The position numbers were made by a program, and so were the translations under genes. 34,612 bases of DNA. Origin: Betaproteobacteria bacterium. Its GTDB lineage: Bacteria > Pseudomonadota > Gammaproteobacteria > Burkholderiales > JACQAP01. The stretch's first letter is position 1, and each line of letters opens with the position of its first letter. Shown here one piece after another: positions 1-10,671 of this stretch. The stretch spans positions 1-34,612 of the forward strand of contig JANXVW010000036.1 in assembly GCA_025351455.1 (NCBI GenBank), written 5' to 3'. The notes under the pieces were generated by a model, which ran no database searches, was not told the origin of the DNA, and was given only the letters and a program-made list of their open reading frames with translations.

Positions 1-453
1 ACGCGTCCGTGGGCGGGGTACGACGGACTTCAGAACCTGTAGACCGGGTTCGGCGAATAAAGTTGGACGTCGTCGTTGCAACCGGCGTAATCGAAGCGGT
101 ATGGGTCCGGGCCTCCCCGGACCGCTCAAACCGTGTCCAGATCGAGGTGCGACCCTTCGCGAGATGGATCTGGCGTTCCGTAAACTGGCACATATGACCT
201 GATTGGAACGAAGAGCGGCGATGCGAGTCCAATCGACGATGCATCCAGCCGGGGCGCAGAAGAAATGCGGCGGGGAAGAAATATTTTCCTGGTTAGCGCG
301 GGGAACTCATGGAGGATATGCCGGCCGGCTAATATCGACAGGTACGCGGGTCGATGCAGAATGCGGATTCAGAATCGGGCGAGCCGACTGCATCCCTGAT
401 TGAAGGTGGGCCGCCTGGACTGCCCCGATAAAAAACAGGAAATCGAACAGACC
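1..453. other. Upstream region with no supported gene
   Basis: No convincing gene is visible ahead of the response regulator. Two short open frames (9-197 and 203-403) give arginine-rich, low-complexity translations without a recognisable domain or a good ribosome binding site. The stretch presumably holds the promoter of the regulator. I found no -24/-12 element with correct GG-N10-GC spacing and no copy of the palindrome seen before the CsbD, DUF3309 and DUF1328 genes. Confidence 0.5.
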
Positions 454-1827
454 ATGCCGCATGCACTGCTAGTTGATGATGACGTCGATACCCTGGAAAG
501 CTTGCAGGAACTGGTCGCGCGCGAGGGGTTTACGGTGGCGACCGCGCCAAGCCTGAAGGCGGCCCGCGAAAACATGGCGTTGCAACGGCCCGACGTGGTG
601 CTGCTGGACCTGATGTTGCCCGACGGCGACGGCATGGACCTGTTTCAGGACGTCGAATCGCGCGCGACCACCGAGGTGGTCATGATTACGGGCCACGCCA
701 GCATCGAGACGTCCATCGAGGCCCTGCGCCTGGGCGCTGCCGACTACCTGATCAAGCCGGTCAACATCAAACAACTCAAGGCGATTTTGTCGCGTGTGGC
801 ACGTCCCACCGATCTGAAGAAGGAAATCAGCGCGCTACGCGGCGAGTTGCGCAGCCTCGGGCACTTTGGCCGCCTGCTCGGTTCTTCCGCGGTGATGCAG
901 GGCGTATACGACCAGATCCAGAGGGTGGCCCCCACGGTTGCCACGGTCCTCATCACGGGTGAAAGCGGCACGGGCAAGGAACTGGTGGCGCAGACGCTGC
1001 ATGACCTGAGCCGACGTCGCAAGAACCCCTTCATTCCGGTGAACTGCGGTGCAATTTCGCCGCAGCTCATCGAAAGCGAAGTCTTCGGCCACGAGAAGGG
1101 CAGCTTTACCGGCGCGATACGCGAGCATAAGGGCTACTTCGAGCGCGCCAACGGCGGCACCCTGTTCCTGGACGAAGTCACCGAAATGCCGGTCGAGTTG
1201 CAGGTCAAGCTGCTGCGCGTGCTCGAGGAAGGGACCTTTATGCGCATCGGTTCCGACCGTGAAATCGAAGTCGACGTGCGCATCATCGCCGCCACCAACC
1301 GCGTGCCGGAGGAGGCGGTGGCCGAAGGCAAGTTGCGCGAGGACCTGTTGTACCGCCTCCAGGTTTTCCCGCTGCACCTGCCGCCGCTGCGCGAGCGCGA
1401 CGCGGATGTGAAACTCATTGCGGAGGAATTCCTCAAGGACCTCAACCAGAAAGAGGGGACCGCAAAGGCGTTCGCGGCGGATGCCCACGCCCTGCTCGCG
1501 GACTGGCGCTGGCCGGGCAACGTGCGGGAATTGCGCAATGTCGTGCAACGCGCCTACATCATGGCCGACGATTCGATCAATGCCGGTTGCCTGCCGCTGG
1601 AAACCGGAAAAACCCGCCAGGCCGCCAGCAATGGGCCTTTCCTGCAGATACGCGTCGGCAGCACGGTCGCGGAGGTCGAGCGCATCCTGACGCTGGCCAC
1701 GTTGCAGCAATGCGGTGGCGTCAAGGAAAAAGCCGCGCAGACACTCGGTGTCAGCCTCAAGACCTTGTACAACCGCCTGCGTGAATATGATTCCCGTACG
1801 GACGCGCTTCCCACCGATCCGGGTTAG
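454..1827 (+). CDS. Sigma-54-dependent response regulator, NtrC family
   Basis: This is a cytoplasmic enhancer-binding protein of 457 residues that should activate RNA polymerase carrying sigma-54 after phosphorylation. The receiver domain (about 1-115) has the acidic pocket D8-D10, the phospho-acceptor D52 in VLLDLMLP and a conserved Lys near 102. The AAA+ domain has Walker A GESGTGKE (169-176), the sigma-54 contact loop as GSFTGA (216-221, where GAFTGA is usual) and Walker [10 protein letters not shown] Fis-type helix-turn-helix lies at about 423-442. The ATG at 454 is chosen because the receiver fold begins there; an in-frame TTG at 400 would add 18 residues of no evident value. No cognate kinase is adjacent. 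It is a candidate activator of the three sigma-54 promoters downstream; that link is inference. Confidence 0.95.
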   Translation: MPHALLVDDDVDTLESLQELVAREGFTVATAPSLKAARENMALQRPDVVLLDLMLPDGDGMDLFQDVESRATTEVVMITGHASIETSIEALRLGAADYLIKPVNIKQLKAILSRVARPTDLKKEISALRGELRSLGHFGRLLGSSAVMQGVYDQIQRVAPTVATVLITGESGTGKELVAQTLHDLSRRRKNPFIPVNCGAISPQLIESEVFGHEKGSFTGAIREHKGYFERANGGTLFLDEVTEMPVELQVKLLRVLEEGTFMRIGSDREIEVDVRIIAATNRVPEEAVAEGKLREDLLYRLQVFPLHLPPLRERDADVKLIAEEFLKDLNQKEGTAKAFAADAHALLADWRWPGNVRELRNVVQRAYIMADDSINAGCLPLETGKTRQAASNGPFLQIRVGSTVAEVERILTLATLQQCGGVKEKAAQTLGVSLKTLYNRLREYDSRTDALPTDPG

Positions 1828-2187
1828 GAATCTGGCCGCCGGGCAAAAAGATCAAAATTCCTTGCGTGTGGTGAGGCCTGCCGGACTGCGCGCCAAGCTA
1901 TCGTTCCCGGATGCCGCAGGCTTCCGGATGAAGGGAGCAGGCGAAAGCGCCGGCAACCGGAACCTGGTCCTGTTCAAAGCCTGTCCCGCGTAACAAGTCC
2001 GATGTAGCGGGCGCCAGGCGCCGCGGCCATGCGCTGTTCGGCGCCTTTGTCCCTGGACGGAACTGTGTTGCGATAGTGCCGTCGAAAGAACAGGTATGCC
2101 GAGATGCCATACCCCGCATGGAAGACCAGCGGCTTCCAGTCGTTTGTGACTGGCCGTTAGCACAATCTCGCTTTGCGAAAAAAGCCG
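1828..2187. other. Intergenic region between regulator and glucan synthase
   Basis: About 350 bases separate the regulator stop from the glucan synthase start. I see no gene, tRNA or clear intrinsic terminator. No -24/-12 element with the right spacing was found, so whether the synthase has its own promoter here cannot be decided from inspection. Confidence 0.4.
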
Positions 2188-5100
2188 ATGCTGTTTACCA
2201 GGCGGGTCCTGAGTTTCGTGGAGCCGGGCGCGAGCGCGCCCGGCCGTTCCGAAGAACCCATTCGCGCCGAATTGTTCAGCCCGGAGCGCATGGAAAGCCA
2301 TGCAGAGAGCCTGGCCGCGGCACAGCGCACCGTCGCCGACGGTTCCGCATCGCGGCCGCTCGATGCGCGCTCGCGCGACAACGGCCGCGTATTGCTCGGC
2401 TGCTACCAGACCGTCGCAACGGCGGCGCGCGAAAAAAAGACCATCACGCCGGCCGCTGAATGGCTGCTCGACAATTTCCACGTCGTTGAAGACCAGTTGC
2501 GCGAGCTCGAACGCAGCCTGACGCCGCGCTTTTGCCGCAGTCTTCCCGCCCTCGCCGATGGCCCGCTTGCCGGCTTTCCGCGCGCCTATGGCGTGGCGTG
2601 GGCTTTCGTTGCGCATTCCGACAGCCGCTTCGACGCGGTCCTGCTGCGCCGCTTCCTGCTCGCCTATCAGCGCGTCGAAACCCTGGACATGCGCGAAGTC
2701 TGGGCGGTGCCGGTCATGCTCGGTTGCGTGCTGATCGAGAACCTGCGCCGCCTCGGCGAGCGCATGGCTGCTTCCCAGGACAGCCGGCGCGATGCCGATG
2801 CATTTGCCGATGAATTGCTCGCACTGGGCAACCAGCCGGCCGAGCCGGCGGACAACGCATTGCGCGCGCTGTCCGACAGGCGGCTCACCCGTGCGTTTGC
2901 TGTCCAGCTCATCCAGCGGCTGCGCTACCAGGATATTTCGCTGCAGCGCCTCAACGAAAAGCTCGCGGGCATGGGCATGGATGCGGAGGCCCTGGTGCAG
3001 ACCGAACATACCAGCCAATCCGCCGGCAACCTGACGGTGCGCAACATCATTACCAGCATGCGCGCCATGGCGGCATTCGACTGGCCGAACTGGTTCGAGG
3101 ACGTCAGCGCGGTGGATGCCTGCCTGCGCAGCAGTCCGGCCTTCGGTGGCATGGACTTCGCCACGCGCGACCGTTACCGGCACGCATTGGAAGAACTCGC
3201 GCGCGACTCCAGGTACTCCGAACTGGATATCGCGCAAGCAGTCATCGCCAGGAGCGTGCACGCCGCCGCCGGTGAAGGCGCGGAGCGGTTGTCCGACCCG
3301 GGCTACTACCTCATCTCGACCGGCCGCCTCGCGTTCGAGCGCGAAATCGATTTTCGTCCCTCGTGGCGGCAGCGCATCCTGCGCACGCGGGCCACCCACG
3401 CGCCGACGGTGTATTTCGGCATGGTCGCTCTCGTCGCGCTGATGATCGTCGTCATCCCGTTGCTGGTTAGCATCCATGCCGGCGTGGGCGCGGCCGGCGT
3501 GGCGCTGCTCGCGCTGCTCGGTTTTTTTCCGGGCTACGACATTGCGGTGGTGCTGGTCAACAAGCTGATCACCTCGCTGATCGGCCCGCGCCACCTGCCG
3601 CGTCTGCAGCTCACGCAGGGTGTGCCGCAAGCGCTGCGCACATTCGTTGTCGTGCCGACCCTGCTGATGTCGGAAGCGGCAATCGTGGAGCAGATCGAAC
3701 GCCTCGAAGCCCATTACCTGTCGAATATCGGCGGCGAAGTCTGCTTCGGCCTGCTTTCCGACTGGACCGATGCAGACACCGCCAGCCGCGCCGACGACGC
3801 GAGATTACTGGAGGCCGCAGCCGCGGGTATCGCCGCTTTGAACGTGCGCTACGGCGGGCTGCCCGGCGGGGAACGCCGCTTCCATTTGTTTCACCGCAAT
3901 CGCCGCTGGAACGAGTCGCAGCAAAAATGGATGGGCTGGGAACGCAAGCGCGGCAAGCTGCATGAGTTCAACCGCCTGCTGCGTGGCGAGGCGACGACAT
4001 CCTTCCTGCCCGCGGAAGGCGTTCCGCAGGGCGTGCGCTATGTCATTACGCTGGACGCCGATACCAGGTTTCCGATCGATACGGTACGGCGCCTCGTCGG
4101 CACCGCGGCGCATCCGCTGAACCGGCCGCGCCACGACGCGCAGACCCAGCGCGTCGTGGAAGGCTATGGCATTTTCCAGCCGCGCATCACGCCGACCCTG
4201 CCCACGACCCGCGAGAGTTCGGTTTTCCAGCGCATTTTTTCCGGGGCAGCCGGACTCGATCCCTATGCGGGTGCGGTCTCCGACGTCTATCAGGATCTGT
4301 TCGGCGAAGGCAATTTCACCGGCAAGGGCATTTACGATGTCGACGCCTTTGAACGTGCGCTGGCCGGCCGTGTGCCGGAAAACGCGGTCCTGAGCCATGA
4401 CCTCTTCGAGGGCGTGTTCGCGCGCTGCGGCCTGATCAGCGACATCGACCTGTTCGAGGATTTTCCGTCGCACATCGAAGTTGCCGCTTCGCGCCTGCAC
4501 CGCTGGATGCGCGGCGACTGGCAACTGCTGCCCTGGATCTTCGGCCGGCAGCGGCGCTCGGTCCCGCAGCTGGGCCGCTGGAAAATGGTCGACAACCTGC
4601 GCCGCTCGCTGTGCGGCCCCGCCGCCTTGTTCGCCCTGGTCGCAAGCTGGTCGATCGCGTTCGCGCCGCGCGGAGTCTGGCTGGGATTCATCCTGCTGTC
4701 GCTCGCGTTTCCGGCCCTGCTGGCCATCGTCTCCGGGCTGGCGCCGCGCAACCACGGCATCTCCAGGAAGCATCACTTCCGCGCCATAGCAGACGATCTT
4801 CTCGTCGGTGCCGGGCATGCAGTGGTGACGCTGACATTGTTGGCACACAACGCCTATTTGAGCCTTGATGCCATCGTGCGCGCGTTGTTTCGAATGGCGT
4901 TCAGCAAGCGCCACCTGCTCGAATGGATGACCGCGGAACAGTCGAAGCAGGCGGCGGGTTTCGCCTTCGGCAGTTTCCTCTGGCCGATGCGCGGCGCCAC
5001 CATCGTCGCCATCGCCGCGACCGCCGTCGTATTGTGGCTCAATCGCACGGGCATGGCGTTCGCCGCGCCGTTCATTGTGTTGTGGTGGGGTTCGCCGGTC

Positions 5101-8100
5101 GTCGCGCGCATCATCAGCCTCCCGCCGAGCAAGCCCGTCAGCGAGCCCCTTGCGCAGGAAGACGTGCCGCGGCTGCGGTCGGCCGCGCGCCGCATCTGGC
5201 ATTTTTTCGAGACCTTCGTGGGCGCCCCGGACCACTGGCTGCCGCCCGACAATTTTCAGGAGACGCCGCAACCGGTCGTGGCGCATCGCAGCTCGCCGAC
5301 CAATTTCGGCCTGTATCTTCTGTCGATTCTCGCCGCGCGGGATTTCGGCTGGATCGGCGTGACCGACATGGTCGAGCGGCTGGAAGCGACGCTGAAAACG
5401 ATGCAAGGGCTGCCGCGCTATCGCGGCCACTTCTACAACTGGTACGACACAGCCGCGTTGCGCGCGCTCGAACCGGTCTATGTCTCCACCGTGGACAGCG
5501 GCAACCTCGCCGGCACCCTGCTGGTGGTGGCGCAGGCTTGCGGCGAGTCGGCCGCGCAAGCGTCGTTGCACTCCACCGACCTGGCGGGAATCGGGGATTG
5601 CGTACTGCTGTTGCGCGAGGCCTTGCAGCGAGTGTCGGACGACCGCACGCAAACGGTCAACCTGCGGCAACTGCGGGAGGCGCTCGACCAGTTCGAGGAA
5701 TTCCTTGCCGTTGGATCCCATGCGCCTTTGCCGTGGGTGACCCGCTGGCGTCGCCTAGAGATGCATGCCGCAACGCTGCTGGATATCGCGCGCACACTGG
5801 AGCAGGAGCGCGGCGCCGCGCAATTCGGCGATATTCTGTCCTGGGCGCGCACGCTCCGCGCCGATGTCGCCAGCCACGTGCGCGACCTCTCGAATTCCGT
5901 GGCGCAGTCTGCATCGATGCAGGATCGCCTGCGCGCGATCGAAGCCGCCGCGCGCGGACTGTTCGACGCCATGGATTTCAGTTTCCTGTTCGATGCCGAC
6001 CGCCGTCTGTTCTCGATCGGCCTGCGAGTCGCCGATGGCACGCCGGACCAGGGCTATTACGACCTGCTGGCCTCCGAATCGCGGCTGACGAGCTTCGTTG
6101 CCATCGCCAAAGGCGACGTGCCGGTCACGCACTGGTTTCGCCTCGGGCGCGCGCTGGCGCCCGTGGAGGACGGCGCGGTACTCTTGTCATGGTCGGGTTC
6201 GATGTTCGAGTACCTGATGCCATCGCTGGTCATGTACACGCCGCGCAGCAGCCTGCTTGACCAGACCTGCCGGCTTGCAATCGAACGTCAGATCGAATAC
6301 GGCGCGGAACACGGCTTACCCTGGGGCATTTCCGAATCGGCGTACAACGTGCGAGACAGCGCCTACACCTATCAGTACTCCGCCTTCGGCGTCCCCGGCC
6401 TCGGGCTCAAGCGCGGGCTCGAAGACGATCTGGTCATCGCGCCCTATGCTACCGCGCTCGCGGCGATGTACAACCCGCATGCGGCGGCCGCGAACCTGCA
6501 GGCGATCGAGGCGCTGGGCGGGCGCGGAGAGTACGGTTACTACGAAGCCGTCGACTTCACCCGCTCGCGTCTGCCCGAAGACGGCATGCCGGCAGCGGTC
6601 AGGGCCTACTTTGCGCACCACCAGGGCATGTCCCTGGTCGCGCTCGACAACATCGTGAACGGCGGCATCATGCGCCACCGCTTTCATCGCGAACCGATGG
6701 TGCGCGCCGCCGAGCTACTGCTGCAGGAACGCACGCCGCGCGAAGTGCCGGCGCGCGGCATGCGCACCGAAAACGTCCGCGCCACGAATGTCGGTACGGC
6801 GGGTGGACAGATCTCGCGCCGCTTCCGTTCGGTCCAGCATCCCGTCCCGTCGAGCCATCTGCTGTCCAACGGCCTCTACGCGCTGATGATCACGTCGGCC
6901 GGTTCGGGTTACAGCCGCTGGGGCGAGCTTGCCGTCACCCGCTGGCGCGAGGATGCAACCTGCGATGCCTCGGGCAGCTATCTGTTCCTGCGCGACGTGG
7001 CGGACGGAACTGTCTGGTCCGCCACGCACCAGCCGAGCAACGTGGAGCCGGATCGCTATGAAGCGCTTTTCCTCGAGGACCGCGCGCGCATCACGCGCAC
7101 CGATGGAACGTTGTCCAGCGCGCTGGAGATTCTCGTCTCCCCCGAGGACAACGCCGAGATCCGCCAACTGTCGATCAGCAACGAGGGGCCGCGCGAGCGC
7201 GAGATTGAAATTACGTCCTATGCGGAGATCGTGCTGGCGCCGCAGGCGGCCGATATCGCGCACCCGGCGTTTTCCAATCTGTTCGTCAAGACCGAATACG
7301 TGCCCGAGGAGCGCGCGTTGCTGGCCGTGCGCCGGCCGCGCAAGGCGTCCGATCCTCACTTGTGGGCCGCACACGTCATCGGGACCGACCTGACCTCCAC
7401 GGTGGAATACGAGACGGACAGGGCGCGCTTCCTCGGTCGCGGGCGCACGATCCATAATCCGGTGGCGGTGATGGACGGGCGCCCGCTTTCCAATACCGTC
7501 GGCCCGGTGCTCGACCCCGTCTTCAGCCTGCGCATTCGCGTGCGCGTTGCTTCCGGCGCCACCGTGCGCTTGTCGTTCTCGACCATGGTCGCGTCCTCGC
7601 GCGAGGAAATTCTCGGGCTCGCCGACAAGTACCGCGATCCCGCCACGTTCGAGCGCAACTCCACCATGGCATGGACCCAGGCGCAGGTGCGCCTGCATCA
7701 CCTGGGCATCAGTACCGACGAGGCGCAGCTGTTCCAATATCTGGCCAACCGCATCTTGTTCAGCGATCCGCACATGCGTCCGGCAGCTGACATCCTCAAG
7801 CGCAATACGTTGAGCGCAAAGGCGCTGTGGCGGCATGGCATTTCCGGCGATCGGCCGATCGCGCTGCTGCGCATAGAGGATTCAGAGGACCGCGCGATCA
7901 TCTGGCAACTGCTGCGCGCGCACGAATACTGGCGCAGCAAGCGCCTGCCGGTGGACCTGGTGATCCTCAACGACAGGAAGGCTTCCTATATCCAGGACCT
8001 GCAGGATTTTCTCGACAACATGGTGCGCGGCAGCCGGGCCGCGCCGGTCGAGGAGGCGGGACAGGGCGGTATTTTCGTCGTCCGCAGCGATATGCTGACG

Positions 8101-10671
8101 GCCGAGGAGGGCACGCTGCTGCAGTGCGTGGCGCGTATGACCCTGAACGCGAAGCAGGGCACGCTTGCCGAGCAGGTCGCCCGCATGCGGCAGGCGAAGC
8201 CGGCGGATAAGCGCCGCGGCACGGCACCGCTCGCGCGCAGCGAAGGCGGCGTCGCCATTGCCGTGCCGCAACTCGAATTCTTCAACGGCCTGGGCGGTTT
8301 TGCCGAAGACGGCCGCGAGTATGTCACCGTACTCGGCGCGGGCCAGCGCACGCCGGCGCCGTGGATCAATGTAATCGCGAATCCGCAGCTCGGCTTCCTG
8401 GTTTCGGAATCCGGTTCGGGCTACACCTGGTCGATGAACAGCCGCGAGAACCAGCTCACGCCCTGGTCCAACGACCCGGTCAGCGATCCGCCCGGCGAGG
8501 CGATCTACCTGCGCGACGAGGACAGCGGCGAGCTGTGGTCGCCGACCGCCGCGCCGATAAGAGTCGAGGCCGCACAGTACGTGACGCACCATGGCCAGGG
8601 CTACAGCCGCTTCGAGCACGCATCTCACGGCATCGCCTGCGACCTCGTTCAATTCGTGTCCTGGAACGATCCCGTCAAGATCTCCTGCCTTGAGCTCGAG
8701 AACCGCTCCCCGCGCTCGCGGCACATTTCGGTAACCGCCTATCTGGAATGGGTGCTGGGTTCATCGCGCGCGGCGAACGCGCCGTTCGTGGTCACCGCGA
8801 TCGACGCGGCGACTGGCGCCTTGTTTGCGCACAACGCCTGGAACAACGAGTTCGGCGCGCGCGTGGCCTTTGCCGATCTCGCCGGAGAGCAGAGTTCGTG
8901 GACCGCGGACCGCACGGAATTCATCGGACGCAACGGCAGCCTGGCCGGCCCGGCCGCGCTTGCACCGGGGGCGCAACTGACCAGGCGCGTCGGCGCGGGC
9001 ATGGATCCCTGCGGCGTTTTACAGACTACCTTCGAGCTCGCGCCGGGACAGCGCCGCCACATTACCGTGTTGTTAGGGCAGGCACCGGACTGGGAGTCGG
9101 CGCGCGAGCTGGTCACGCGCTACCGCACCGTCGATCCGATGTCCGTCCTCGATGACGTCAAGCGCAACTGGGACGGCATCCTCGGCGCCCTGCAGGTGCG
9201 CACGCCGGATCGCGCCATGGATCTGATGTTCAATCGCTGGCTGCTCTACCAGACGTTGTCCTGCCGCATGTGGGCGCGCTCGGCGTTCTATCAGGCAGGC
9301 GGCGCCTATGGGTTTCGCGACCAGTTGCAAGACAGCATGGCGCTGGTGCTGACGCGGCCCGACCTTGCCCGGGAGCAACTGGTGCGCACCTCCGCGCGCC
9401 AGTTCCTGGAAGGCGACGTGCAACACTGGTGGCATCCGCCCACCGGCCGGGGGGTCCGCACGCATTGCTCGGATGACCTCGTATGGTTGCCATACGCCGC
9501 GGCGCATTATGTCGCGGTGACCGGAGACCTGGGCGTGCTGGACGAGGCCTCCGCTTTTCTCGAAGGCCCGGTGCTCGCGCCCGGTCAGGAAGATGCCTAC
9601 TTTGAGCCTGCGCAATCGGACCAGTGCGTTTCGCTGTTCGAGCATTGCGCGCGCGCGCTGGACCGCAGCATGGCCGTCGGTGCACACGGCCTGCCGCTGA
9701 TCGGATCCTGCGACTGGAACGACGGCATGAATCGCGTTGGCCATGAGGGCCGCGGCGAAAGCGTGTGGCTGGCGTGGTTCCTGTATAACGCGCTGACCCG
9801 CTTCGCGCCGCTTGCTGTGCAGCGCGCCGAGGGCGCGCGGGCGCAACGCTGGCAAGAGCACGCGGCCTCGCTCAAGCTTGCCGTCGAACGCGAAGCCTGG
9901 GATGGCGCCTGGTACCGGCGCGCGTATTTCGACGACGGCACGCCGCTGGGAACGTCGTCCGCTGTGGAATGCCGCATCGATTCGATCGCGCAAAGCTGGG
10001 GCGCAATCTCCGGTGCGGCTGATCCGGCGCGGGCGCAGCGCGCCATGCAATCGGTCGATGAGAATCTGGTTCGCCGCGGCGACGAAATCGTATTGCTGTT
10101 CACGCCGCCCTTCGATCGCACCACGCTTGATCCCGGCTACATCAAGGGTTACCTGCCCGGCCTGCGCGAGAACGGCGGCCAGTACACCCACGCGGCGGTG
10201 TGGTGCGCGGTTGCGTGGGCGGCGCTTGGCGACGGCGACAAGGCGGGCGAACTGATGGAGATGCTCAATCCGGTCAACCATGCATCGACGCGCGCCGGCG
10301 TGTACGCATACAAAGTCGAGCCCTACGTGATCGCCGCGGATATTTACGGCGAAGCACCCCAGACCCGGCGCGGCGGATGGACCTGGTATACCGGAGCAGC
10401 GGGGTGGTTGTACCGCGCCGGCACCGAGTGGCTGCTGGGAATTCGCAAGGCAGGCGAATCCCTGACCATCGATCCGTGCATCCCGCACCACTGGCCCGGC
10501 TTCGAAGCCACTTACCGCTTCGGCAAGACGCAGTACGAAATCAAGGTCGACAATCCCGCCAGCGTCATGCGCGGCGTGTCCCGCGTCGAACTGGATGGAA
10601 AAATCCTGACGGGTTCGATTCCGCTTGTCGACGACGGCGCTACGCACAACGTAAAAGTCACGCTTGGATGA
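2188..10671 (+). CDS. ndvB: Cyclic beta-1,2-glucan synthase, NdvB/ChvB type (GT84 + GH94)
   Basis: This is a giant inner-membrane enzyme of about 2,830 residues, the usual size of the rhizobial NdvB/ChvB/Cgs family, which builds and cyclises beta-1,2-glucan from UDP-glucose. Numbering from an in-frame TTG at 2173, membrane segments lie near 410-465, 812-855 and 875-975. The GT84 glycosyltransferase has a DAD motif (D628, D630) and a RLHRWMRGDWQ motif near 774-784 that corresponds to QxxRW. A glycoamylase-like domain follows (about 1065-1500). Two GH94-type beta-sandwich regions (about 1560-1830 and 2035-2300) precede the alpha/alpha catalytic domain, which carries CDWNDGMN (about 2513-2520) with the expected catalytic Asp. 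The family uses the GH94 part for chain-length control. ATG 2188 is preferred over TTG 2173; neither has a strong ribosome site. The stop overlaps the next start. Confidence 0.96.
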   Translation: MLFTRRVLSFVEPGASAPGRSEEPIRAELFSPERMESHAESLAAAQRTVADGSASRPLDARSRDNGRVLLGCYQTVATAAREKKTITPAAEWLLDNFHVVEDQLRELERSLTPRFCRSLPALADGPLAGFPRAYGVAWAFVAHSDSRFDAVLLRRFLLAYQRVETLDMREVWAVPVMLGCVLIENLRRLGERMAASQDSRRDADAFADELLALGNQPAEPADNALRALSDRRLTRAFAVQLIQRLRYQDISLQRLNEKLAGMGMDAEALVQTEHTSQSAGNLTVRNIITSMRAMAAFDWPNWFEDVSAVDACLRSSPAFGGMDFATRDRYRHALEELARDSRYSELDIAQAVIARSVHAAAGEGAERLSDPGYYLISTGRLAFEREIDFRPSWRQRILRTRATHAPTVYFGMVALVALMIVVIPLLVSIHAGVGAAGVALLALLGFFPGYDIAVVLVNKLITSLIGPRHLPRLQLTQGVPQALRTFVVVPTLLMSEAAIVEQIERLEAHYLSNIGGEVCFGLLSDWTDADTASRADDARLLEAAAAGIAALNVRYGGLPGGERRFHLFHRNRRWNESQQKWMGWERKRGKLHEFNRLLRGEATTSFLPAEGVPQGVRYVITLDADTRFPIDTVRRLVGTAAHPLNRPRHDAQTQRVVEGYGIFQPRITPTLPTTRESSVFQRIFSGAAGLDPYAGAVSDVYQDLFGEGNFTGKGIYDVDAFERALAGRVPENAVLSHDLFEGVFARCGLISDIDLFEDFPSHIEVAASRLHRWMRGDWQLLPWIFGRQRRSVPQLGRWKMVDNLRRSLCGPAALFALVASWSIAFAPRGVWLGFILLSLAFPALLAIVSGLAPRNHGISRKHHFRAIADDLLVGAGHAVVTLTLLAHNAYLSLDAIVRALFRMAFSKRHLLEWMTAEQSKQAAGFAFGSFLWPMRGATIVAIAATAVVLWLNRTGMAFAAPFIVLWWGSPVVARIISLPPSKPVSEPLAQEDVPRLRSAARRIWHFFETFVGAPDHWLPPDNFQETPQPVVAHRSSPTNFGLYLLSILAARDFGWIGVTDMVERLEATLKTMQGLPRYRGHFYNWYDTAALRALEPVYVSTVDSGNLAGTLLVVAQACGESAAQASLHSTDLAGIGDCVLLLREALQRVSDDRTQTVNLRQLREALDQFEEFLAVGSHAPLPWVTRWRRLEMHAATLLDIARTLEQERGAAQFGDILSWARTLRADVASHVRDLSNSVAQSASMQDRLRAIEAAARGLFDAMDFSFLFDADRRLFSIGLRVADGTPDQGYYDLLASESRLTSFVAIAKGDVPVTHWFRLGRALAPVEDGAVLLSWSGSMFEYLMPSLVMYTPRSSLLDQTCRLAIERQIEYGAEHGLPWGISESAYNVRDSAYTYQYSAFGVPGLGLKRGLEDDLVIAPYATALAAMYNPHAAAANLQAIEALGGRGEYGYYEAVDFTRSRLPEDGMPAAVRAYFAHHQGMSLVALDNIVNGGIMRHRFHREPMVRAAELLLQERTPREVPARGMRTENVRATNVGTAGGQISRRFRSVQHPVPSSHLLSNGLYALMITSAGSGYSRWGELAVTRWREDATCDASGSYLFLRDVADGTVWSATHQPSNVEPDRYEALFLEDRARITRTDGTLSSALEILVSPEDNAEIRQLSISNEGPREREIEITSYAEIVLAPQAADIAHPAFSNLFVKTEYVPEERALLAVRRPRKASDPHLWAAHVIGTDLTSTVEYETDRARFLGRGRTIHNPVAVMDGRPLSNTVGPVLDPVFSLRIRVRVASGATVRLSFSTMVASSREEILGLADKYRDPATFERNSTMAWTQAQVRLHHLGISTDEAQLFQYLANRILFSDPHMRPAADILKRNTLSAKALWRHGISGDRPIALLRIEDSEDRAIIWQLLRAHEYWRSKRLPVDLVILNDRKASYIQDLQDFLDNMVRGSRAAPVEEAGQGGIFVVRSDMLTAEEGTLLQCVARMTLNAKQGTLAEQVARMRQAKPADKRRGTAPLARSEGGVAIAVPQLEFFNGLGGFAEDGREYVTVLGAGQRTPAPWINVIANPQLGFLVSESGSGYTWSMNSRENQLTPWSNDPVSDPPGEAIYLRDEDSGELWSPTAAPIRVEAAQYVTHHGQGYSRFEHASHGIACDLVQFVSWNDPVKISCLELENRSPRSRHISVTAYLEWVLGSSRAANAPFVVTAIDAATGALFAHNAWNNEFGARVAFADLAGEQSSWTADRTEFIGRNGSLAGPAALAPGAQLTRRVGAGMDPCGVLQTTFELAPGQRRHITVLLGQAPDWESARELVTRYRTVDPMSVLDDVKRNWDGILGALQVRTPDRAMDLMFNRWLLYQTLSCRMWARSAFYQAGGAYGFRDQLQDSMALVLTRPDLAREQLVRTSARQFLEGDVQHWWHPPTGRGVRTHCSDDLVWLPYAAAHYVAVTGDLGVLDEASAFLEGPVLAPGQEDAYFEPAQSDQCVSLFEHCARALDRSMAVGAHGLPLIGSCDWNDGMNRVGHEGRGESVWLAWFLYNALTRFAPLAVQRAEGARAQRWQEHAASLKLAVEREAWDGAWYRRAYFDDGTPLGTSSAVECRIDSIAQSWGAISGAADPARAQRAMQSVDENLVRRGDEIVLLFTPPFDRTTLDPGYIKGYLPGLRENGGQYTHAAVWCAVAWAALGDGDKAGELMEMLNPVNHASTRAGVYAYKVEPYVIAADIYGEAPQTRRGGWTWYTGAAGWLYRAGTEWLLGIRKAGESLTIDPCIPHHWPGFEATYRFGKTQYEIKVDNPASVMRGVSRVELDGKILTGSIPLVDDGATHNVKVTLG

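Noticed and set aside
186-203. TGGCACATATGACCTGA as a sigma-54 promoter for the response regulator
   Set aside because: The GG is present, but the dinucleotide after 10 bases is CT rather than GC, so the -12 element is missing.
9-403. Two short plus-strand frames before the response regulator
   Set aside because: Their composition is unlike a protein, there is no good ribosome site, and no domain is seen.
777-815. TGGCACG match inside the response regulator gene
   Set aside because: It lies in coding sequence and lacks GC at the required 10-nt spacing.
1852-3714. Long open frame on the minus strand (620 codons)
   Set aside because: It lies opposite the strongly recognisable glucan synthase. 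Its translation is rich in His, Arg and Gln with no domain, as expected for the complement of a GC-rich gene.
3805-5721. Long open frame on the minus strand (638 codons) within the glucan synthase
   Set aside because: The plus strand carries the GT84 motifs in continuous frame; the antisense product shows no domain and has biased composition.
9073-10647. Minus-strand open frame of 524 codons
   Set aside because: It is the complement of the GH94 catalytic domain and has no recognisable family of its own.
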